Shown one piece after another: positions 1 to 8,253 of a DNA stretch of 64,000 bases (position 1 is its first letter; each line of letters opens with the position of its first letter). Under the pieces are notes generated by a model, which was not told the DNA's origin, searched no databases, and saw only the letters and a list, made by a program, of their open reading frames with translations. Source of the DNA: Parendozoicomonas callyspongiae (GTDB taxonomy: Bacteria; Pseudomonadota; Gammaproteobacteria; Pseudomonadales; Endozoicomonadaceae); NCBI RefSeq assembly GCF_023502345.1, contig NZ_JAMFLX010000016.1, positions 56,908-120,907 on the forward strand, given 5' to 3'. The translations under genes were made by a program, and so were the position numbers.

Positions 1-990
1 CGTATCCAGAAGGCCCAGCAGGGAGCCACATTTTCTGTCAACCGACATATGATCATGTTGTACTGGCAAATTGGGCGTGAAATCCTTGAACGTCAAAGTC
101 GAGAAGGGTGGGGAAGTCAGGTTGTCAAGCAGCTGGCGAAGGACTTGAAAGCCAGCTTCCCTGGCATGAAGGGCTTTTCCCGAGCCAACTTAATGTATAT
201 GAGGGCTTTCGCAGAGTCTTGGCCAGATTTTCATACTGAAGAAAATGTCCAACAGGCTGTTGGACAAATTCCCTGGAGCCATAATCTGCTGCTTCTCAGT
301 AAGCTGAAAGAGCGTTCTCAGCGACTTTTTTATGCAGCCAAAACTCTTGAAAATGGGTGGTCACGTAATGTTTTGCTTCATCAAATCGAGAGTCGGTTAG
401 TGGAGCGACAGGGCAAGGCTGTGAGTAATTTCCCCAAAACTCTACCCAGCCCACAGTCAGACCTTGTCCAGCAAACGTTGAAAGACCCTTACTTGTTTGA
501 TTTCCTTTCTCTCGGAGAGTCCGTTCGGGAACGAGATTTGGAAAAGGCATTGACTCGCCATATTAGCCAATTTCTGCTTGAGCTTGGTGCCGGATTTGCC
601 TATGTGGGGCAACAGGTTCATTTGAATGTTGGAGGTGATGATTTCTATGTGGATCTTCTTTTTTACCACCTGAAACTTCGTTGCTATATCGTGGTTGAAC
701 TAAAAACTGGGGATTTCAAGCCAGAGCACGTTGGGCAGTTAAACTTCTATCTATCAGCTGTAGATAGCTTGATAAAAACCGAGGAAGACGCGCCCAGTAT
801 CGGTCTTTTGCTTTGTAAAGACCGAAACAAGGTTGTTGCTGAGTATGCTCTGAGGGATAACACAAAACCTATAGGTATTGCAGAATACCAGTTGGCACAA
901 AGCCTGCCGGATGAGCTGGAGGGCAGCCTGCCCAGTATTGAGCAGCTTGAGAAAGAAGCTCTTTCCCTTCCTGCCGATGATGAGATGTAG
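1..990 (+). CDS. DUF1016/YhcG-type PDDEXK nuclease domain protein, 5' end outside window
   Basis: The reading frame is open from base 1, and family resemblance (RIQKAQQGATFSVNRHMIML) continues upstream of the first ATG at 49, so the true start lies before the window. The N-terminal part carries the DUF1016_N pattern (YWQIGREILERQ..GWG..VV..LA.DL...FPGMKGFS..NL..MR.F). The C-terminal half (roughly residues 200-260 of the visible protein) has the PDDEXK nuclease core: VDLLFYH, then VVELKTGDFKPEHVGQLNFYL, which supplies the acidic and E-x-K residues. Family members are predicted nucleases, often found in accessory or defence-type DNA; the exact substrate is unknown. A rho-independent terminator follows at 1068-1101, so the gene appears to end its own transcript. 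The family call is firm; the cellular role is not. Confidence 0.85.
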   Translation, partial: RIQKAQQGATFSVNRHMIMLYWQIGREILERQSREGWGSQVVKQLAKDLKASFPGMKGFSRANLMYMRAFAESWPDFHTEENVQQAVGQIPWSHNLLLLSKLKERSQRLFYAAKTLENGWSRNVLLHQIESRLVERQGKAVSNFPKTLPSPQSDLVQQTLKDPYLFDFLSLGESVRERDLEKALTRHISQFLLELGAGFAYVGQQVHLNVGGDDFYVDLLFYHLKLRCYIVVELKTGDFKPEHVGQLNFYLSAVDSLIKTEEDAPSIGLLLCKDRNKVVAEYALRDNTKPIGIAEYQLAQSLPDELEGSLPSIEQLEKEALSLPADDEM

Positions 991-1067
991 CGTAGTTACG
1001 GACTCCCAGTTGGTTAAAAATAGAGAAACTGACCTCTGCATGTGGCCCAGCCACCGCCACATTCAAG

Positions 1068-1101
1068 AATCCCGTTGCAGACCTCTGTGGCGGGATTTTT
1101 T
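1068..1101 (+). terminator. Rho-independent terminator after the DUF1016 gene
   Basis: AATCCCG (1068-1074) pairs with CGGGATT (1091-1097) and is followed by a run of T. It lies about 80 bp downstream of the DUF1016 stop codon. Confidence 0.7.
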
Positions 1102-1151
1102 GCGTTTCTAGCTCCTGAAAAGCCCTGTTACTGCAGGCTTTCTGCCATTTA

Positions 1152-1260
1152 GGAAACGTACCTTTACTGTTCCATAGCGTCCCCTATTTGCCCCTTCAAA
1201 ATGCCGTTTTTGGCGGTGTCCTCTGTTTTTAGCGTAAATAGAGAGAGAAGGTACGCTTCC
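1152..1260. repeat. Imperfect inverted repeat in the 991-1495 gene-free stretch
   Basis: The 505-bp gap between the DUF1016 gene and the next CDS has no convincing ORF. Apart from the terminator it holds a widely spaced inverted repeat: GGAAACGTACCTT at 1152-1164 and AAGGTACGCTTCC at 1248-1260, 12 of 13 positions complementary. It could be the ends of a small decayed element or a long hairpin. No target-site duplication was recognised. Confidence 0.4.
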
Positions 1261-1507
1261 TGAAAAAGACATTGAAATTAATCTGTTGCACGGTGCACTC
1301 ACTGGGAAAAATTGTTCAGGGTTCGTGAAAATTATGTGGTAGGCAGATTGGTGCTTGAAAGGTCAATTTCTCAAGTTTGAACAATGAATAGGTGAATTGA
1401 AACAGGAGTACCACACTTCAGAATCATGACTCAGCTGATTGCAAATGTTTGAGTAGTTACTTATGTTTTGCTGCAATTTCTTGCTATGAAGTGATGTGTA
1501 TTCACCC

Positions 1508-3241
1508 ATGTCTGACCTGCATGATGCGATATCATTAGAGACTGTTGATACGCTGAAAAAAAACTACTCCACTTTCTTTGGTGTCAAACCAAAGCAAATC
1601 CGTAAGGCGTGGCTGGTTAAAGAGCTGTTTGAAGGGTTGTCTGACCGTTCGTTCTTGAGAGCTTACCTGAAAAAGCTACCAGACCTGGAGCTTACCTTTG
1701 TTCGAGAATGTGTTTTCAACTATCACGGGCTGGTGGATAGATCTCGTTTTAAGGCTAAATATGGGAAGTTTCCAGAGAAGCCAAGCCGTTACAGTTTTGT
1801 TTCTTATCATGAGCTTGCCGAATGTTTTGAACCATTTTTTTATCCGTTTGATCGGTATGGCCCGGCGCATATACCAGGCGAGCTGATCTTTACACTAAAA
1901 CAGCTTGTTAATGAACCTGAGCCTTACATATTGAGTCCCTGTACTCTGCCAGAGCCTCTGCCTGAACACAATGTACTCTTTGAGCGTGAGCGGTCAGTGA
2001 TGAGTGAACTCCATTCGCTGCTGGTTCTGTTTCAGGGGAAACAGGTAAAGGTCAGTGAAAAAACCGGAGCACCCTCTTCAGCGACTTTGAAAAAGGTGTC
2101 AAAAGAGATTCATGAATATTATCAAGAACCCTGTGACCAGGCTGATGGTATGGAGTTCATAGCTACTTATGGGTGGCTTCGGTTACTGGGTAACAGCAAG
2201 TACAGCAAGCAGTCAAAGTCCACATTGGTACCTGCCAGAAAAATCGATAAGAGTTCAGCGGACACGATAAAAGATATGTGGGATCAATGGGTGTGCAACA
2301 GCACCCATGATGAGTTCCGCCGTATAAACAAAATTAAAGGGCAAAACGGAAAGGGGAAGCGCTTCTTCACTGATGTGAGAGAAAGAAGGCACGTTATCAT
2401 CGAGTCCCTGAAAGAGTGCAAAGGAAAATCATGGGTTTCTTTTGACGACTTCTCCCGCTATATGTTTATTACCGGAGCATGTCTGGAGGTCACAACGGAA
2501 CCAGAATATCTTTATATTTATGGTTCCGATTATGGGGAGTTCTATAGTGGCTCCTGGGATAAGCTTGAAGCACGCTATTTGCGTTGTTTTTTAGTGGAAT
2601 ATGCCGCTACGCTGGGTCTGATTGATGTGGTCATGGCACCGCCGAACTCTGATGACAGTTACTATGATGATTATGGGGATATGGAATGTCTAAGCCGCTA
2701 TGATGGTTTGCGATACTTCCGACTGACATCTCTTGGTGAATACGCATTAGGGCTGACAGGCCACTATAAATCACAAGAATCCTCTCCGTCCAAGACACCA
2801 ATGTCCATACACCGCCAGGGGCGTATTGTTTTTGATAAGAACCCAACCTCATGGGAACAGCGATTTCTGTCGCTCTATGCTGATCAGGGTAAAGGAAATG
2901 TCTGGAATTTATCCCGCAAGAAAATTATGGAAGCTCTTCAGGTCGGAGGCAGTGTTGATGAGTTGCAAACATTTTTACAGGATCGGGAAGATCAGCCATT
3001 CCTGCCTGAAGATTGTGAAAGCATCTTAAAACAGACAAAAGCAAATCTTGATGGAGTGAAAATCCAGAGTGAAGCACTGGTTATCTCCTGTAAAAACCAG
3101 GAGATAGTTGAGTTGATTATCAATGATAAAGTGCTTTCGAAATGGTGTCAGCGATTAGGTAATCTTCAGATTGTTCTTCCCAAGAGCAAGGAAAAGCAGT
3201 TGAGAGAGAACCTGAATGCTATGGGAATCGGGTGCCATTGA
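1508..3241 (+). CDS. Orphan 577-aa protein with possible Helicase_C_3-like C-terminus
   Basis: Not recognised over most of its length. The open frame begins at GTG 1496, but ATG 1508 (MSDLHDAISLETVD) is taken as the start; no strong ribosome site distinguishes them. There is no signal peptide or membrane segment, and it is probably cytosolic. The N-terminal 120 residues resemble winged-helix or SAP-like folds (LKKNYSTFFGVKPKQIRKAWLVKELFEGL). The middle is acidic and aromatic-rich. The C-terminal 130 residues, starting RQGRIVFDKNPTSWEQRFLS, have the spacing of the XPB/Ssl2-like 'helicase C-terminal' domain (Helicase_C_3) found in unattached bacterial helicase-associated proteins. No Walker motifs are present, so it is not itself a helicase. 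It sits between a DUF1016 nuclease and the capsule locus, in DNA that looks accessory. The domain suggestion is inference from pattern only. Confidence 0.6.
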   Translation: MSDLHDAISLETVDTLKKNYSTFFGVKPKQIRKAWLVKELFEGLSDRSFLRAYLKKLPDLELTFVRECVFNYHGLVDRSRFKAKYGKFPEKPSRYSFVSYHELAECFEPFFYPFDRYGPAHIPGELIFTLKQLVNEPEPYILSPCTLPEPLPEHNVLFERERSVMSELHSLLVLFQGKQVKVSEKTGAPSSATLKKVSKEIHEYYQEPCDQADGMEFIATYGWLRLLGNSKYSKQSKSTLVPARKIDKSSADTIKDMWDQWVCNSTHDEFRRINKIKGQNGKGKRFFTDVRERRHVIIESLKECKGKSWVSFDDFSRYMFITGACLEVTTEPEYLYIYGSDYGEFYSGSWDKLEARYLRCFLVEYAATLGLIDVVMAPPNSDDSYYDDYGDMECLSRYDGLRYFRLTSLGEYALGLTGHYKSQESSPSKTPMSIHRQGRIVFDKNPTSWEQRFLSLYADQGKGNVWNLSRKKIMEALQVGGSVDELQTFLQDREDQPFLPEDCESILKQTKANLDGVKIQSEALVISCKNQEIVELIINDKVLSKWCQRLGNLQIVLPKSKEKQLRENLNAMGIGCH

Positions 3242-3296
3242 ACCTCTCCGGGGGAAGTGCCCGATTTACCTTTTTATTCTGTAAATATTTAATGAG

Positions 3297-3341
3297 CCGG
3301 CAACCGGCAACCGGCAACCGGCAACCGGCAACCGGCAACCG
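3297..3341. repeat. Heptanucleotide tandem repeat (CCGGCAA)6 plus 3 bases
   Basis: Six complete head-to-tail copies of CCGGCAA (3297-3338) followed by CCG. The unit is not a multiple of three, so copy-number change would shift any frame running through it. One open frame, 3232-3582, does run through it, reading repeated QPATGNR. The repeat begins 56 bp after the stop codon of the preceding orphan gene and lies about 290 bp upstream of kpsM. Confidence 0.95.
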
Positions 3342-3438
3342 TTTTGAGGGAACGTCAGCTTATCGTAAACTGCGGTCCGCTTCGACTTTTCACAATTACC
3401 ATAACTCTCTTCCCTCCGTATTATTGCGCCCTCTAAAA

Positions 3439-3582
3439 ATGGTTCAAAGCATCATCGCTGTTTCTGCAATAGTGTGTTGTTTCTCGTGGATTGGTTTTTA
3501 CTGGTATTCAATGAATGCCAGTGATGACATGTCTATGCAAGAAATGACAGAGCAGGCGGGCGGTAGCGTATCTTTTGACTAA
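3439..3582 (+). CDS. Possible 47-aa single-pass membrane peptide
   Basis: ATG 3439 starts MVQSIIAVSAIVCCFSWIGFYWYSMNAS, a clear hydrophobic segment over residues 2-24, followed by a short acidic, Met-rich tail ending in SFD. The frame extends upstream to 3232 through the heptamer repeat, giving a 116-aa alternative whose first 69 codons are low-complexity and look non-coding. No good ribosome-binding site is visible before 3439. It lies 44 bp upstream of kpsM and could be a leader peptide of the capsule operon or chance. Unrecognised family; low confidence. Confidence 0.3.
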   Translation: MVQSIIAVSAIVCCFSWIGFYWYSMNASDDMSMQEMTEQAGGSVSFD

Positions 3583-3626
3583 AAAGGTATCGTGTTTACG
3601 ATGCCTACCCCTATCTCAGAATTCTT

Positions 3627-4406
3627 ATGCTCCAACGCACACCTCTTCAAATCCAGAAAGCCGTCATTTATTCACTGCTTGTTCGGGAAATGAAAACCCG
3701 CTTCGGCTCGTACAGAATGGGCTATGCCTGGGCTTTATTGGAACCATTGTTCCAGATAATGGTTTTTATGGCAATGTATTCATTTAGAGACAGAGCCACC
3801 GTAGGAGGTCTGGTTCTGCCAGTTTTTCTTGCCACCGGCATTGCTCCGTTTCTCTACTTCAAAAAAGTTGTTACCCAGTCACTGGGCGCTGTAGCTGCCA
3901 ACAGAAACCTGTTTATCTATCGTCAGGTTCGGGTGTTTGACCCGTTTTTGGTTCGGTTTCTTCTGGAGATGATGGTTAACTTTGTTGTTCTGCTGGTGTT
4001 TATCGTGGGAGCTTGGCATATAGGCTACGAAGTGAAGGTTGTGAATTCTCTGGCATTTCTAAATGCCTATATTTTACTCAGCCTGTTTTCGTTTGGTCTG
4101 AGCCTGATATTTGGCGTGGTGAATACCCTATACCCGGAAGTTGGCAAGTTTATCCCTGTTATCCTGCGACCATTGATGTTTATTTCGGGCACCTTTTTCT
4201 CCATTAATGATATGCCCCGGGGCATTCAGGATATTTTGGCCTGGAACCCACTGATCCATGCCTTTGAGCTGATGCGCTCTGCTTTTGCCGATGGCTATAA
4301 CACCTCCCTCGTCAGTTTTGAATACCTTGGCATGTGCACAATGGTTGCCTTGTTTGTCGGCATGCTGATGTTTCGTGCCAACTGGAGAAGAATGTTAGCA
4401 GTATGA
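3627..4406 (+). CDS. kpsM: Capsule polysaccharide ABC exporter, permease subunit (KpsM/BexB/CtrC family)
   Basis: 259 aa, the normal length for KpsM. It is an inner-membrane permease with about six hydrophobic segments and the ABC-2 pattern MLQRTPLQIQKAVIYSLLVREMKTRFG..RMGYAWALLEPLFQI near the N-terminus. FISGTFFSINDMP..IQDILAWNPLIHAFELMR in the C-terminal third is the typical ABC-2 exporter signature. With KpsT it exports lipid-linked capsule polymer across the inner membrane. Its stop overlaps the kpsT start (ATGA at 4403-4406), showing translational coupling. It is the first gene of kpsM-T-E-D, and ATG 3627 is the only plausible start. Confidence 0.92.
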   Translation: MLQRTPLQIQKAVIYSLLVREMKTRFGSYRMGYAWALLEPLFQIMVFMAMYSFRDRATVGGLVLPVFLATGIAPFLYFKKVVTQSLGAVAANRNLFIYRQVRVFDPFLVRFLLEMMVNFVVLLVFIVGAWHIGYEVKVVNSLAFLNAYILLSLFSFGLSLIFGVVNTLYPEVGKFIPVILRPLMFISGTFFSINDMPRGIQDILAWNPLIHAFELMRSAFADGYNTSLVSFEYLGMCTMVALFVGMLMFRANWRRMLAV

Positions 4407-5056
4407 TCTCCCTGCAAAATGTGACCAAATACTTTCCTACCAAGCATGGGCCGCACTATGTTTTGCAGGATGTAACGCTGGACTTGCCTATGGATAAGAA
4501 TATTGGTGTATTCGGCGTAAACGGCAGTGGCAAATCAACACTGATGAATCTGCTGGCTGGTGTTGATCAACCTAATAAAGGCAAGATTACGGTAAAAGGT
4601 AATGTCTCCTGGCCTTTGGGGCTGTCCGGTTACCAGGGCAGCATGAGTGGCCGGGAGAATGCCGAGTTTATCTGCCGCATCTACGGAAAAAGCAAAAGAC
4701 AGATCAGGGACAAAGTTGAGTTTGTTAAAGAGTTCTCGGAGCTTGGTAAATTCTTTGAGATGCCACTGAAATCCTATTCTTCCGGTATGCGCTCCAAGTT
4801 CTCTTTTGCCATCAGTATGGCGTTTGATTTTGACTACTACCTGATTGATGAGCTTACTGCCGTAGGCGATAAGCGCTTTAAAGATAAGTGCAACAAGATA
4901 TTTGATGAGAAAAAGGGCAAAGCCAATTTTCTCTTTGTTTCCCACAATATGAATGAGCTGAAAAGGCAGTGCGATGTTGGGCTATTTATACGTGATGGCG
5001 GCATTCATATTTACGACAGTGTTGATGAAGCTATTTCAGCTTATAACGCCGCCTGA
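4403..5056 (+). CDS. kpsT: Capsule polysaccharide ABC exporter, ATP-binding subunit (KpsT/BexA/CtrD family)
   Basis: 217 aa starting MISLQNVTKYFPT, matching KpsT/BexA length. An open frame extends upstream to 4334, but the ATGA overlap with kpsM fixes the start at 4403. Walker A is GVNGSGKST, the signature motif is SYSSGMRSKFSFA, and Walker B is YYLIDELTAVGD with E followed by the switch H in FLFVSHNM. The LNL-type stretch of capsule exporters is present. It powers polymer export with KpsM. Confidence 0.93.
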   Translation: MISLQNVTKYFPTKHGPHYVLQDVTLDLPMDKNIGVFGVNGSGKSTLMNLLAGVDQPNKGKITVKGNVSWPLGLSGYQGSMSGRENAEFICRIYGKSKRQIRDKVEFVKEFSELGKFFEMPLKSYSSGMRSKFSFAISMAFDFDYYLIDELTAVGDKRFKDKCNKIFDEKKGKANFLFVSHNMNELKRQCDVGLFIRDGGIHIYDSVDEAISAYNAA

Positions 5057-5124
5057 CGATGTGCCCAGGCTGCTCAACTTCCTTCCTTTCAGATTAAGAT
5101 AACGATTATTACCTCTCCTTGCTT

Positions 5125-6330
5125 ATGGAAAATGTACCCGTTTCGCCAACACCCACTATGACAAGTAGCCGGACAAGTAGCCGGGCTCTATCCCAAATAC
5201 TGAAAAAAATCCGACTAAACAGCTGGATCAAGATCGCCCAGAAATACCTGCTGGAGAAAGAAGCCGGACGTTGGTTTACCGCTATTGTGGTTCTGCCCCT
5301 GCTGCTTGCCACTTTCTATCTTGGGCCCATCGCTTCCGACAGGTATGTGTCCAATGCCACCTTTATGATTGAAAGAAGTGATGGTGCATCTTCTGTTGTT
5401 GATGGCCTTAACCTGTTTGGTATGACGCCCCAGTCTGGCAATGACCAGAAAATCCTTGAGAATTTTATCAAATCACCGGATATGCTCTCCTTTCTTGATC
5501 AAGAGATGCAACTGAGAAAGCATTATGTGGACAGGGGCGACTGGTTCTCCAGCCTCTCGGCCGGTGCCAGTTATGACCAGTTTCTGCAGTACTACCAGGA
5601 GCATATCAATATTCGCCTGAATGACAGCAATGGCTTGCTGGAACTGGAAGTGCAGGGCTTTACCCCGGAATTTGCCCAGCAGCTGACTCTGTTGATTCTT
5701 CAGCGCAGCGAAGCTTTTGTAAACGAAATCAGCCACAATATGGCGACAGAGCAGCAGGCTTTTGTCCAGAAAGAGGTGGGTCTGAATGAAGACAAGTTGC
5801 GTGATGCCACTTCCCGCGTGATCCGGTTTCAGAACAAGTACGGTATTCTCAGTGCTTCCGAGGAAGGAGCAGCCTTAACTGGTGTTCTGAATGAACTGCA
5901 GGCTGAGCTGGTGCGGAACCGAACGGAACTGCAGACATTGTCATCCTATCTGAATGGCAGCTCCTCCCAGATTGTGACTCTGAAGCAGCGTATCCGCGCG
6001 CTGGAGAAACAGCTTTCGGTAGAAAAGAAACGCCTGACTGATGATGGCCGTACCAGTTTGAATGATCTGGCTGCCCGCCAGCAGGAATTGCAGCTGGAAC
6101 TGGACCTGGCTACCAAGGCTTATTCCTCAGCATTGATTGCCCTGGAAACTACCCGCACCGAAGCGAGCCGTAAACTCAAGCAGTTGGTAGTGATCAGCAG
6201 CCCTTATATTGCGGAAGAGGCCAAATACCCCAAGGTTTTTTACAACCTGGTTAATCTGCTCCTGATTTTGTTAATGGTGTTTGGCCTGGCCCGCATGGGG
6301 TATGCCACGGTCAAAGAGCACCGGGATTAA
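5125..6330 (+). CDS. kpsE: Capsule export inner-membrane co-polymerase-type protein (KpsE/BexC/CtrB family)
   Basis: About 401 aa. The architecture is classic for the PCP-3/OPX-associated family: a cytoplasmic N-tail; a membrane segment near residues 45-70 (WFTAIVVLPLLLATFYLGPIAS); a periplasmic domain with VSNATFMIERSDG; a long coiled coil around residues 205-350 (QAFVQKEVGLNEDKLRDA... to ...TRTEASRKLKQL); and a C-terminal membrane segment (VFYNLVNLLLILLMVFGLARM). It bridges KpsMT to the outer-membrane channel KpsD. ATG 5125 is chosen; TTG 5119 is in frame. The ribosome site is weak for either. Confidence 0.9.
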   Translation: MENVPVSPTPTMTSSRTSSRALSQILKKIRLNSWIKIAQKYLLEKEAGRWFTAIVVLPLLLATFYLGPIASDRYVSNATFMIERSDGASSVVDGLNLFGMTPQSGNDQKILENFIKSPDMLSFLDQEMQLRKHYVDRGDWFSSLSAGASYDQFLQYYQEHINIRLNDSNGLLELEVQGFTPEFAQQLTLLILQRSEAFVNEISHNMATEQQAFVQKEVGLNEDKLRDATSRVIRFQNKYGILSASEEGAALTGVLNELQAELVRNRTELQTLSSYLNGSSSQIVTLKQRIRALEKQLSVEKKRLTDDGRTSLNDLAARQQELQLELDLATKAYSSALIALETTRTEASRKLKQLVVISSPYIAEEAKYPKVFYNLVNLLLILLMVFGLARMGYATVKEHRD

Positions 6331-6350
6331 ACCGTACACCAGCCAAAAGC

Positions 6351-6451
6351 ATTCCTTGTTATTTATCATGGAAATGCCCACTGCATTTTCATTTTTTTGG
6401 GTGGGCATTTCCCGCTCATGGCTGTTTGGTGTTGGAAAGCCAGCACCAGCC
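6351..6451 (+). repeat. Two-hairpin covarying element, copy A
   Basis: Stem I pairs GGAAATGCCCAC (6370-6381) with GTGGGCATTTCC (6401-6412), perfect over 12 bp. A linker GCTCATGGCTGT follows, then stem II pairs GGTGTTGG (6428-6435) with CCAGCACC (6440-6447) around an AAAG loop, 8 bp with one G-U. The left flank ATTCCTTGTTATTTATCATGG is shared with copies at 46879-46984 and 60845-60949, but the stem sequences differ between copies while staying paired. It lies between kpsE and kpsD, inside the presumed transcript. Confidence 0.85.
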
Positions 6452-6477
6452 ACAAACATCAAAGAAATTATTCCATC

Positions 6478-8172
6478 ATGCATTCATTTACTTTTACCAG
6501 GAAATGTGGCGTTGCCGCATACCTGTTTGCAACAGTTCTGTCTGCCAGCGCAGCGCAGCCCCAGTCCCTGCAGCTGAGCGAAGCGGTCAACCCGGCACTG
6601 GCACAAATTACCACATCCGAAACAACAGCCGGCCCGGAATTGGTTGTACAGGCCGATACCGCCAAAGTTTTTGGTCAGAACCTGTTTGATGGTGGTTTCC
6701 GCCAGGTTGCCTTCAAAGGCTTTAACCAGAATTACCGCATAGCCATAGGCGACAAGATTACCCTGCAAATGTGGGGTGCTTATGAGGTAACCGCAGAATT
6801 AACCGTAGATGCCCAGGGCAATATCTTTATCCCACAGGTGGGGCCGGTAACACTCCAGGGCGTAGCCAATAAAGACCTGAATCGGGTTGTGGCCGAGAAG
6901 GTGAGCAGTGTGTACCAGAGTAACGTAAATCTCTATGCCAGCCTGAATGCCACCCAGCCGGTGAAACTGTTTGTGACCGGGTTTGTTGCCCGCCCCGGCC
7001 TGTATGGTGGTTTTGCTTCAGATTCCGCCCTTGCCTTTCTGGCCAATGCTGGCGGTATCCGCGCGGAATCTGGCAGTTACCTGAATGTTGAACTGAAACG
7101 CAATGGCCAGACTCGTGCGATATTTAATCTTTACGATTTCCTGCTGCGGGGAGAGATTGAACAGGTTCAGCTGCAGGATGGCGACACTCTGGTTGTCGGC
7201 TCACGCCAGTCCACAGCCGGATTTGATGGTTTGGTGGAAAACCCTGTGCAGATTGAATTTGCTGATGGCCAGATACCCCTGAAGCAGGCGCTGAATATTG
7301 TAGGCCTGTTGCCGGAAGCCACCCATGTGCGCATAACCCGCAACCAGACCAGCAAACGCAATGTTGAGTATCTGCCACTGACAAATATTGACGACGTTGT
7401 GCTGGCAAGCGGTGATGAAATCACTGTGGTTTCTGACAAAATGCCCGGCACCATCAGTGTTGCGGTGGAAGGTGAGCATAATGGCCAGGCCATTTATGTA
7501 CTCCCCTATGGCAGCACCATTGAAACTCTGGAACAAAAACTCAAGCTAAACAGCCGTTCCAATTACCAGGCATTGCAGTTGTTTAGAAAAGAAGTAGCTG
7601 AGCGCCAGAAAGAGGTGCTGGAAGTCACCCTTCAGCAGCTGGAACAGGTGACCCTTTCTGCCCGCAGTTCAACCGATGGTGAAGCCAAGCTGCGCAAGGC
7701 TGATGCCGATTCCATCCTGAAATTTATTGACCGTGCCCGTAAACTGAAACCCCGTGGCCAGGTACTGCTGGGGCAGAGCGAACAGAAAAATGATGTATTG
7801 CTAAAAGACGGCGACCGACTGGTAATACCCGGTGAAACCGTACTGGTACAGGTACATGGTGAAGTGATGTTCCCCAATGCCATGGTATACCGTAAAGATG
7901 CCCGACTGCTTGACTATATCGAAAGTGCCGGTGGCTTTAACCAGAAGGCCGATCAGTCCCGCCTGCTGGTGATGCATCAGGATGGCACTATTACCCGTAT
8001 TGAAAAGAAAGATGGCTGGTTCTCTGGTGGATATGCCAAGGCCGGAATTCAGCCGGGTGATGAAATCATGGTAATGCCTCAGGTTGATATCAAGAGCTTC
8101 CAGTATACGCGGGATGTGATTGATACGATTTATAAGGTGGCGTTGAGTACGGCGGTTGTGGCTGGGCTTTAA
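6478..8172 (+). CDS. kpsD: Outer-membrane capsule polysaccharide export protein (KpsD/Wza-like OPX)
   Basis: 564 aa, close to E. coli KpsD. ATG 6478 gives a proper signal peptide (MHSFTFTRKCGVAAYLFATVLSASA, cleavage near AQP); the frame extends further upstream only through the repeat element from a TTG at 6397. The polysaccharide-export domain starts around residue 75 (YRIAIGDKITLQMWGAYEVTAELTVDAQGNIFIPQVGPVTLQGV). It is followed by several SLBB/beta-grasp repeats (VTGFVARPGLYGG; VEGEHNGQAIYVLPYGSTIETLEQKL; VQVHGEVMFPNAMVYRKDARLLDYIESAGGF). It forms the periplasmic/outer-membrane conduit for capsule. It is separated from kpsE by 147 bp holding the two-hairpin element. Confidence 0.92.
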   Translation: MHSFTFTRKCGVAAYLFATVLSASAAQPQSLQLSEAVNPALAQITTSETTAGPELVVQADTAKVFGQNLFDGGFRQVAFKGFNQNYRIAIGDKITLQMWGAYEVTAELTVDAQGNIFIPQVGPVTLQGVANKDLNRVVAEKVSSVYQSNVNLYASLNATQPVKLFVTGFVARPGLYGGFASDSALAFLANAGGIRAESGSYLNVELKRNGQTRAIFNLYDFLLRGEIEQVQLQDGDTLVVGSRQSTAGFDGLVENPVQIEFADGQIPLKQALNIVGLLPEATHVRITRNQTSKRNVEYLPLTNIDDVVLASGDEITVVSDKMPGTISVAVEGEHNGQAIYVLPYGSTIETLEQKLKLNSRSNYQALQLFRKEVAERQKEVLEVTLQQLEQVTLSARSSTDGEAKLRKADADSILKFIDRARKLKPRGQVLLGQSEQKNDVLLKDGDRLVIPGETVLVQVHGEVMFPNAMVYRKDARLLDYIESAGGFNQKADQSRLLVMHQDGTITRIEKKDGWFSGGYAKAGIQPGDEIMVMPQVDIKSFQYTRDVIDTIYKVALSTAVVAGL

Positions 8173-8253
8173 TCTTTTTGCAGGTCAAAGTGCCACAATT
8201 TTGTTTTAGAGACTTCTAAATTTTTCTATTAAAATAATTTTTGATAACTAGCA

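Noticed and set aside
1108..1302. 64-codon minus-strand frame in the first intergenic gap
   Set aside because: Low-complexity basic product without ribosome site; it is explained by the inverted-repeat region it spans.
3297..3341. CRISPR-like array
   Set aside because: The units are 7 bp with no spacers; it is a simple tandem repeat.
6397..6477. N-terminal extension of KpsD from TTG 6397
   Set aside because: It would encode through the two-hairpin repeat and place the signal peptide internally; ATG 6478 gives a normal signal sequence.
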